This document shows positions 6,259-11,653 of a stretch of 11,653 nucleotides of DNA, in pieces. The notes beneath the pieces were generated by a model. That model searched no databases. It had not been told where the DNA came from and saw only the letters and a list, made by a program, of their open reading frames with translations. The position numbers and the translations under genes are program-made. The DNA comes from Verrucomicrobiota bacterium (GTDB lineage: Bacteria > Verrucomicrobiota > Verrucomicrobiia > Limisphaerales > SXQI01): assembly GCA_008933045.1 (NCBI GenBank), contig WBXJ01000074.1:1-11653 (forward strand). Reading direction: 5' to 3'. The first letter of the stretch is position 1; each line of letters opens with the position of its first letter.

Positions 6259-7989
6259 ATGAGTTTACTGCCGTTCAAGGACCTGCCTGTCCACACGCCG
6301 CGTCGATTTGTTCCAGTCGCAGGAGATCTTGGAGATTGGGAACAGATACAGCCATTATTCGATGGGCTCGAACGCAGCATCGCATCCGCGCACACCCCAG
6401 AAGCGTTGGAACAATGGCTGTTGGATTGGGGTGAATTGAGTGCTGCTTTGGATGAAGAATCCTCCAAGCGTTACATCGCGATGACTTGCCATACGGACAG
6501 TCCAGAGGCGGAGAAGGCTTATCTCGAATTGGTGGAAAATTTGGATCCAAAAAGCAAACCGCGCCAATTCAAATTGGAGCAGCTTTATCTGGAGCATCCA
6601 TCGAGAGAAAAACTATCGAGCTCGCGCTACGAGGTTTTTGACCGCAGCGTTAGGAATCATGTCGAACTCTATCGGGAGGAGAATGTGGCCTTGGAGACTG
6701 AAGAAGCCAAGCTCGGCCAGCAGTACCAAAAGTTAAGCGGTTCGCTCACGGTCCAGTTTCGGGGTGAGGAAAAGACGCTCACTCAAATGGGCCGTTTTCT
6801 TGAGGAAACCGAACGAGTCTTGCGTCAGGAGGCTTGGAGTCTCGTCGCGAATCGGCGGCTCGAGATGAAGGATCAATTCGAGGATATTTTTGATCAACTG
6901 ATCGAATTGCGCCAACGCATGGCTCGCAACGCAGGCTTTGATAATTATCGAGATTACGCATTCAAACTACGGGGTCGGTTTGATTACAATTCTGAAGATT
7001 GCTATCACTTTCACGAAGCCATTGCGCACGAGGTGATTCCGTTGCTAAAACAACTTCAAAACCAGCGTCGGCTTCAACTCAGTTTGGATGCATTGCGACC
7101 TTGGGATCTGGCGGTTGACCCTCTTAATCAGCCTCCACTCCGGCCTTTCGAGAGGGTGGAAACGATGGTCGAACGTACGCAGAATATTTTTGATCAACTC
7201 GATCCCATCGCTTCGGATGGCTTCAAAACTTTACGTCAGTTGGCTTTGCTCGATCTCGCCAATCGTAAAGGAAAAGCCCCCGGTGGCTATCAATGCACGT
7301 TAGCGGAATCGCGGTTGCCGTTTATTTTTATGAATGCTGTCGGAGTACAGCGTGATGTTGAGACAATGCTGCACGAGGCAGGGCATGCGTTTCATGCCTT
7401 GGCGACAAGAAACGAAAACCTCTATGCCTATCGAAGTGCTCCGATTGAGTTTTGCGAAGTGGCTTCCATGACGATGGAGTTGCTCGGAAACGAACATATC
7501 GAATCGTTCTATTCTTCCGCCGAGGCTCGGAGGGCGAGACGAGATCATTTGGAAGGCGTGGTGGAAGTTTTTCCATGGATCGCGACGGTGGATGCTTTTC
7601 AGCATTGGATTTATACCCATCCGGGCCATACCCGCTTCGAACGAGCGTCCGCATGGGATCAGCTGATCTGTCGGTTTGGAGGAGAAGTGGACTGGAGTGG
7701 TTTGGACGCGGCGCGATCCCATTTGTGGCACCGGCAGTTGCATATTTTTCTTCACCCGTTTTATTACGTCGAGTACGGCATTGCCCAGTTGGGAGCTTTA
7801 CAAATCTGGAGCAACTTCAAGCAAGACTCTGTTTCTGCGTTACGGAATTATCATGATGGCCTGACGCTAGGGGGATCACGTCCCTTGCCCGAACTTTTTA
7901 GGACTGCTGGGTGTCAATTCGATTTCTCGACTGCAACCGTTCGTCCATTGGTTCAATTGCTTCGTCAGGAGTTGGAGGCTTTACAATAA
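6259..7989 (+). CDS. M3-family oligoendopeptidase (PepF-like)
   Basis: This is a 576-residue zinc metallopeptidase predicted to cleave short peptides in the cytoplasm. The active site is H372-E373-A-G-H376 (MLHEAGHAFHA), with the third zinc ligand probably E400 (EFCEVASMTMEL), as in PepF-type M3 enzymes. The C-terminal HPFYYVEYGIAQLGALQIW is the conserved substrate-binding segment of this branch. The N-terminal roughly 300 residues are helical and charged (for example LETEEAKLGQQYQKLSG), as expected for the M3 lid. No signal peptide is seen. The length is normal for the family. ATG 6259 has only a distant AGGG (6243-6246), so translation may depend on the upstream gene. It sits between the M14-like and M1 genes in what appears to be one transcription unit. 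Confidence 0.92.
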   Translation: MSLLPFKDLPVHTPRRFVPVAGDLGDWEQIQPLFDGLERSIASAHTPEALEQWLLDWGELSAALDEESSKRYIAMTCHTDSPEAEKAYLELVENLDPKSKPRQFKLEQLYLEHPSREKLSSSRYEVFDRSVRNHVELYREENVALETEEAKLGQQYQKLSGSLTVQFRGEEKTLTQMGRFLEETERVLRQEAWSLVANRRLEMKDQFEDIFDQLIELRQRMARNAGFDNYRDYAFKLRGRFDYNSEDCYHFHEAIAHEVIPLLKQLQNQRRLQLSLDALRPWDLAVDPLNQPPLRPFERVETMVERTQNIFDQLDPIASDGFKTLRQLALLDLANRKGKAPGGYQCTLAESRLPFIFMNAVGVQRDVETMLHEAGHAFHALATRNENLYAYRSAPIEFCEVASMTMELLGNEHIESFYSSAEARRARRDHLEGVVEVFPWIATVDAFQHWIYTHPGHTRFERASAWDQLICRFGGEVDWSGLDAARSHLWHRQLHIFLHPFYYVEYGIAQLGALQIWSNFKQDSVSALRNYHDGLTLGGSRPLPELFRTAGCQFDFSTATVRPLVQLLRQELEALQ

Positions 7990-8008
7990 ACCCTTCAATG
8001 TGATTCGA

Positions 8009-10723
8009 ATGATGAAACTTCTACGCTGCCAATGGTTACGAGTGGTCTGTTTTTTATGGAGCTTTTCAATTCTTGCTGAGGAACCGTTTTCCTTCGAGAA
8101 AACTCCGGGGAAACTTCCGAAGACGGTTGTTCCTCGTCATTACGAACTCGCACTCAAGCCCGATTTGGAATCCATGTCGTTCACAGGGAGTGAGGTGATC
8201 GAGATCGAAGTGTTGGAACCCGTTTCAGAAGTGGTTCTGAATTCTCACAATTTAACCATTGCAACCGCCCATTCGCGATCAGAAGCCAACGGAACCGCTG
8301 CAAGCACCCCACGCCGCCCAGACAGTCAGGCCGTGGTGCCGCTTTCTTCTAGTGTCCGCTGGGAGGAAATGAGCCTTTCGATGGACGTTACCAACCAGTG
8401 CGTGAGATTGCGTTCAGCAACCGCATTAGTGCCAGGCCTCCATTATTTGCGGCTTAATTTTTCTGGGAAAATATCCACGAGCCCTGTCGGAATGTTTCTC
8501 ATCAAATACAAGTCTCCCAGTGGGCCGAAGAAAATGATCGCGACACAGTTCGAGGCCACGGATGCTCGTCAGGTTTTCCCTTGTTTCGATGAGCCAGCTT
8601 TTCGGGCCACCTTTAGCCTTACCGTGGAAGTTCCATTAGGTATCACTCCTGTTTCGAACATGCCCGTAGCTCGTTCCGTGATATCCGCTCAGGCTTCAAA
8701 AAAAGTAAGTTTTTTGAAGACGCCTTCGATGCCCACTTATTTACTCGTGCTGGTCGTTGGAGAGCTTGACTACATTGCAGGCAGGGCAGGGGGGATCGAT
8801 ACACGCGTTTGGTTCACCGAGGGCAAACGTCAGCAGGCACTGTATGCTCTGAAAAACTCCGAACGACTTCTGGCGTATTATCAAAAATATTTCGGCGTTG
8901 CCTTTCCACTCCCGAAACTTGATCACATCGCATTACCAGGCGGTTTCGGCGGTGCCATGGAACACTGGGGAGCGATTACCTACAACGAATCAACGGTGCT
9001 CTTCGATCCAGCCGTTAATTCTCAGGATAACAAGGAAAGGTCTTTTGCTATTATGGCTCATGAAATGGCGCACCAATGGTTCGGCAACCTTGTCACAATG
9101 GCGTGGTGGGACAATCTTTGGCTGAACGAAGGGTTTGCCTCATGGATGGGAACCAAGGCTACGGACTTTCTGAATCCGAGTTGGAACCATTGGCTTCGGG
9201 TAGATACAGGCAAGGTGGGACTCATGGTACTCGACGCCCAGAAAAGTACTCATCCGATCCAGCGGCCCGTGATGAGCGAATCTCAAATTGGGGATTCCTT
9301 CGATGGCATTACTTATCAGAAGGGAATGTTTTTCATTCGGATGCTGGAGGATTATCTCGGAGAGCAGAAGTTCCAACAAGGCTTACAGAGCTACATGAAA
9401 CGTCACGCGTTTGGAAATACAACGACCTCCGATCTTTGGATCGAATTAGCTAAAAGCTCGCAGCAGCCAGTGACCCAGTTTGCTGCGGGTTGGACTGAAC
9501 AACCCGGGCTTCCGGTAATTCTAGCGAGTAGCACTGATGTTGGTAGGGAACAGGTAATTGTGCTACGCCAAGAACGATTCACATTGCTCGACCCGAAAGC
9601 CGACCCGTTGCGCTGGAAAATTCCAGCCACAGTCGCGGTTGCCGGAAGTAAAGGAGTGTTAGCCAAGGTGCTGTTGGAGGATGCTCCAATCACTCTCAAA
9701 CTGGGTGTCGGCGACCAAGCGATCAAACTCAATGCGGGTAGTCGAGGCTACTATCGCACTGCTTATGACAAGCCTATGTTCGAACGATTACGTCGCTCGT
9801 GGACTAAGTTCCCCGAATCGGATCAAGTCAATTTTTTGAGCGATGCCTGGGCGATGGTAGAAACCGAACGGCTGCGCGTGTCCGACTATCTCGACCTCAT
9901 TCCAGCACTGAGGAAGGGAACCAGTCTCGCGGTTTGGGAACAAGCGTTGGGTAGCCTTGGAACGATTGACGCACTGCTGGAGGGGCACCAGTTCCAGTCT
10001 CATTATCGTCGTCGCATCCTTAGCTTACTGCAGCCTGTGTTGGCTGAAATAGGCGTTCAAACCAAAGCTGGAGAATCTCCACAACAGGAGTTGTTGCGTG
10101 CGCATTTGATAGGGCTGTTGGGAGCCTTTGGTTCTCCAGAAATCCTTGCCGAGGCTCGTCGAAGATTCGCGGTTTATCTCAATGACCCATCGAGTTTAAC
10201 GGGTGCCCTTCGTCCAACGATGCTTCGGATCGTTGGTCAATACGCCTCAAACACAGACTATGCAAAATTACTCGGTCTCGCACGTGCCGCAGTCCTAGAG
10301 GAGGAATCCGGAATGTTGCTCTCGGCTCTCGCCGGTGCTTCGCAACTGGATCTAGCTGGACAAACCCTCGCGCTTTCGCTCGCCGGAGATTTTTCACCCA
10401 TTCAGTCAGCCCGGCTAGTGAGTGCGATCAGTGCCACGGGTCGTCACGCCCCTTTGGCTTGGGACTTTATGAAACAACACCATCGCGAGCTGATGCAGTT
10501 GTTGGGTGGACCCTTCATAAATATGTACGCAGGCACCACAGTGGCCGGATTTAGTGATGAGATTCACGCGACAGAATATGTCGAATTCATTAAAGCCAAC
10601 TATCCACCAGATGCCTTGGCGAAAGCGGAAGAAGCCGCTGACCGAATTCGGTACAAGGCGCATTTGAAACGCCTGATCTCCTCCTCCATCCAGCGGTGGA
10701 TCGAACCATTGCAGACTCGATAA
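8009..10723 (+). CDS. Exported M1-family aminopeptidase with GAMEH variant
   Basis: This enzyme, about 904 residues, removes N-terminal amino acids from peptides. Counting from ATG 8009, residues 1-24 look like a signal peptide (MMKLLRCQWLR, a hydrophobic run, cleavage near SILA/EEP), so it probably works in the periplasm. The zinc site is H351-E352-x2-H355 (HEMAHQWFGN) plus E374 (NEGFA) 18 residues on. Y436 (ITYQKGM) is the expected transition-state tyrosine. The exopeptidase motif at 315-319 reads GAMEH rather than GAMEN. The N-terminal domain is typical (RHYELALKPD, VFPCFDEPAFRATF) apart from a Ser/Pro/Arg-rich stretch near residues 85-110. After about residue 500 there is a beta domain and a long helical ERAP1-C-like domain. 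Start choice among GTG 8000, ATG 8009 and ATG 8012 is unresolved; none has a good ribosome site. Confidence 0.92.
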   Translation: MMKLLRCQWLRVVCFLWSFSILAEEPFSFEKTPGKLPKTVVPRHYELALKPDLESMSFTGSEVIEIEVLEPVSEVVLNSHNLTIATAHSRSEANGTAASTPRRPDSQAVVPLSSSVRWEEMSLSMDVTNQCVRLRSATALVPGLHYLRLNFSGKISTSPVGMFLIKYKSPSGPKKMIATQFEATDARQVFPCFDEPAFRATFSLTVEVPLGITPVSNMPVARSVISAQASKKVSFLKTPSMPTYLLVLVVGELDYIAGRAGGIDTRVWFTEGKRQQALYALKNSERLLAYYQKYFGVAFPLPKLDHIALPGGFGGAMEHWGAITYNESTVLFDPAVNSQDNKERSFAIMAHEMAHQWFGNLVTMAWWDNLWLNEGFASWMGTKATDFLNPSWNHWLRVDTGKVGLMVLDAQKSTHPIQRPVMSESQIGDSFDGITYQKGMFFIRMLEDYLGEQKFQQGLQSYMKRHAFGNTTTSDLWIELAKSSQQPVTQFAAGWTEQPGLPVILASSTDVGREQVIVLRQERFTLLDPKADPLRWKIPATVAVAGSKGVLAKVLLEDAPITLKLGVGDQAIKLNAGSRGYYRTAYDKPMFERLRRSWTKFPESDQVNFLSDAWAMVETERLRVSDYLDLIPALRKGTSLAVWEQALGSLGTIDALLEGHQFQSHYRRRILSLLQPVLAEIGVQTKAGESPQQELLRAHLIGLLGAFGSPEILAEARRRFAVYLNDPSSLTGALRPTMLRIVGQYASNTDYAKLLGLARAAVLEEESGMLLSALAGASQLDLAGQTLALSLAGDFSPIQSARLVSAISATGRHAPLAWDFMKQHHRELMQLLGGPFINMYAGTTVAGFSDEIHATEYVEFIKANYPPDALAKAEEAADRIRYKAHLKRLISSSIQRWIEPLQTR

Positions 10724-10763
10724 TTGTTCCGCACCGCTGTCAGTTAAGGCTCTAAAATACTGC

Positions 10764-10793
10764 TTGCATGATGGCAGTTTACAATGGTAATAG
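10764..10793 (+). promoter_or_regulatory. Possible promoter for the lipoprotein genes
   Basis: TTGCAT (10764-10769) and TAATAG (10788-10793), 18 bases apart, are a fair sigma-70-like pair about 50 bp before the first lipoprotein start. The 120-bp gap after the M1 gene is the largest same-strand gap here, so a new transcription unit is plausible. The match is weak and could be chance. Confidence 0.25.
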
Positions 10794-10843
10794 TAGGCCT
10801 TACCGATTGGTTGGCTTTACAAGAACTAAGCAAACGAAGAAAT

Positions 10844-11248
10844 ATGCACATGAAGATCAAGCTTGTCTGTTCATTGGTCGTATTGCTCGCGGGGTGCATG
10901 ACGGATACAGGGCCTCGGAATTCCAGTCCCTATACGATGGGTAATGTGCAACTCAATCTCAAGAAAGGCAGCACTACCAAAGCGCAGGTTCTGGAAACAT
11001 TTGGCGCCCCCAACTTGACGACGCGCGATGGCCAAGGGCGGGAGGTCTGGACCTATCAGAAACATGCCACCACGAGTAGCAGCGTCTCGGCTGGCGCCGG
11101 GGCCATAGGCCCCCTTGGCACAGCACTCGCCGGCGGCGGCGCCACAGGAAGCGCATCGAAGCAGACGCAGAAAACGATGACCTTGATAATCAAATTCAAT
11201 GCCGCTGACATTGTCGAAGATTGCGAAACTCGTTACTCTTCTTTTTAG
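10844..11248 (+). CDS. Small lipoprotein with BamE/SmpA-OmlA-like domain
   Basis: The 134-residue product (from ATG 10844; ATG 10850 is equally possible) begins with a lipoprotein signal, MHMKIKLVCSLVVLLAGC, with lipidated C18 after LAG. A longer frame from 10784 would bury this signal and is not used. The segment VQLNLKKGSTTKAQVLETFG, followed by AP, resembles the SmpA/OmlA (BamE-like) motif: a Lys-Gly-rich turn, a helix, then FG.P, ending in EVWTYQK. A Gly/Ala-rich insert (SAGAGAIGPLGTALAGG) interrupts the domain before a closing beta strand (MTLIIKF) and ...YSSF. Such inserted forms occur in lipoproteins distinct from true BamE, so a role in outer-membrane protein assembly is not claimed. 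A weak GAAGA precedes the start. It is followed after 34 bp by another lipoprotein gene. Confidence 0.78.
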   Translation: MHMKIKLVCSLVVLLAGCMTDTGPRNSSPYTMGNVQLNLKKGSTTKAQVLETFGAPNLTTRDGQGREVWTYQKHATTSSSVSAGAGAIGPLGTALAGGGATGSASKQTQKTMTLIIKFNAADIVEDCETRYSSF

Positions 11249-11282
11249 CGCTGCACACCAACCTCAGGCTCTCTGCTGACAT

Positions 11283-11653
11283 ATGAAGAACCCACTTCTG
11301 ATTTTACGGCTGCTGCTTTTGGCGGGAATATTGGCCGGCTGTGCGAGCGCGCCTCTGGAAAAGACCAGTTTGGAACTCCAGGCCATTCAGGCGCGTGAAT
11401 TTGAGAGTAGCAAGAATATCGCTTTTGCTGGCGTCGTTTCCGTATTTCAGGACTTGGGTTATGTGATTGTGTCGGCTGAAATCAATACAGGTTTTATCAC
11501 GGCGAAAAGCCCGACCGTGAGAATAAAAGGGGCCCGGGTATTATTTATCGGGATTGTGATGGAAGAGACGCGGGCAACCTCATTTATCGAAGAGCTGCCC
11601 GGCGGCAAAGCCCGGGTCCGGCTGAATTTTGTCGGCTCGAAACGGTCCGCCGG
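11283..11653 (+). CDS. Lipoprotein of unknown function, cut by the right edge
   Basis: The frame opens at ATG 11283 and continues past the window, giving 123 residues so far. Residues 1-20 are a lipoprotein signal (MKNPLLILRLLLLAGILAGC) with C20 as the lipidation site and ASAP after it. The mature part reads LQAIQAREFESSKN, then FAGVVSVFQDLGYVIVSAE, then TGFITAKSP. This arrangement recalls small envelope lipoproteins in which a short helix precedes a VxQDLGF-like strand, but I cannot name the family with certainty. The rest is beta-rich (ARVRLNFVGSKR). No clear Shine-Dalgarno is seen. Adjacency and shared localisation suggest it works with, or is expressed with, the BamE-like lipoprotein upstream. 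Confidence 0.72.
   Translation, partial: MKNPLLILRLLLLAGILAGCASAPLEKTSLELQAIQAREFESSKNIAFAGVVSVFQDLGYVIVSAEINTGFITAKSPTVRIKGARVLFIGIVMEETRATSFIEELPGGKARVRLNFVGSKRSA

Noticed and set aside
7300..7755. A 151-codon minus-strand frame inside the M3 peptidase gene.
   Set aside because: It is antisense to the HEAGH catalytic region and appears to be a by-product of that codon usage.
10691..10739. Inverted repeat CAGCGGTG / CACCGCTG around the end of the M1 gene, as a terminator.
   Set aside because: The arms are 33 bases apart, one lies within the coding sequence, and no T tract follows.
10759..10778. ACTGC / GCAGT inverted repeat before the lipoprotein genes.
   Set aside because: The arms are only 5 bp around a 10-base loop, which is easily expected by chance.
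1..11653. A hidden mobile element, CRISPR array, toxin-antitoxin, defence or secondary-metabolite system.
   Set aside because: On reading both strands I saw no transposase, integrase, phage-type gene, regularly spaced repeat, tRNA or biosynthetic core enzyme. Nearly all of the sequence is covered by recognisable housekeeping or envelope genes.

Overview
The window looks like chromosomal housekeeping DNA of moderate GC from a Verrucomicrobia-like bacterium (or a relative in the PVC group). The main clue is the truncated first gene. It ends in the H-X9-DG motif of pseudopilin-like proteins, followed by a tail (SPNN..., WLQERTT) that I associate with Verrucomicrobia. A secreted DUF1080 protein and a long, cyanobacterial-type IspH fit the same group. 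This assignment is inference from protein style; no rRNA or tRNA gene is present.

Layout. Positions 2-289 hold the 3' end of the H-X9-DG protein gene. Next come ispH (isoprenoid precursor synthesis) and a dgt-type dNTP triphosphohydrolase gene, 25 bp apart on the + strand. The dgt stop codon overlaps, tail to tail, the stop of a minus-strand pair: a secreted DUF1080 protein gene followed by a nitrilase-superfamily omega-amidase gene. A 159-bp divergent intergenic region (4222-4380) separates DUF1080 from bioB and carries two inverted repeats just ahead of bioB. From bioB the + strand runs on almost without gaps through an M14-like zinc amidohydrolase (sharing one base with the bioB stop), an M3 oligoendopeptidase and an exported M1 aminopeptidase. 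After 120 bp come two small lipoprotein genes: one with a BamE/SmpA-like domain, and one cut by the right edge.

How the genes fit together. ispH, dgt and bioB are core metabolism: isoprenoids, the dNTP pool and biotin. The amidase probably repairs omega-amides such as alpha-ketoglutaramate. The M14-M3-M1 run could form a peptide-processing set, with the M1 enzyme exported and the M3 and M14 enzymes apparently cytoplasmic. The two lipoproteins probably belong to the envelope.

I found no mobile element, CRISPR array, defence island, RNA gene or obvious new system. The points most worth a second look are: a BioB that lacks two of the classical auxiliary-cluster cysteines and has two others in their place; the paired inverted repeats before bioB; a GAMEN-to-GAMEH change in the M1 enzyme; and the three consecutive metallopeptidase genes behind bioB.
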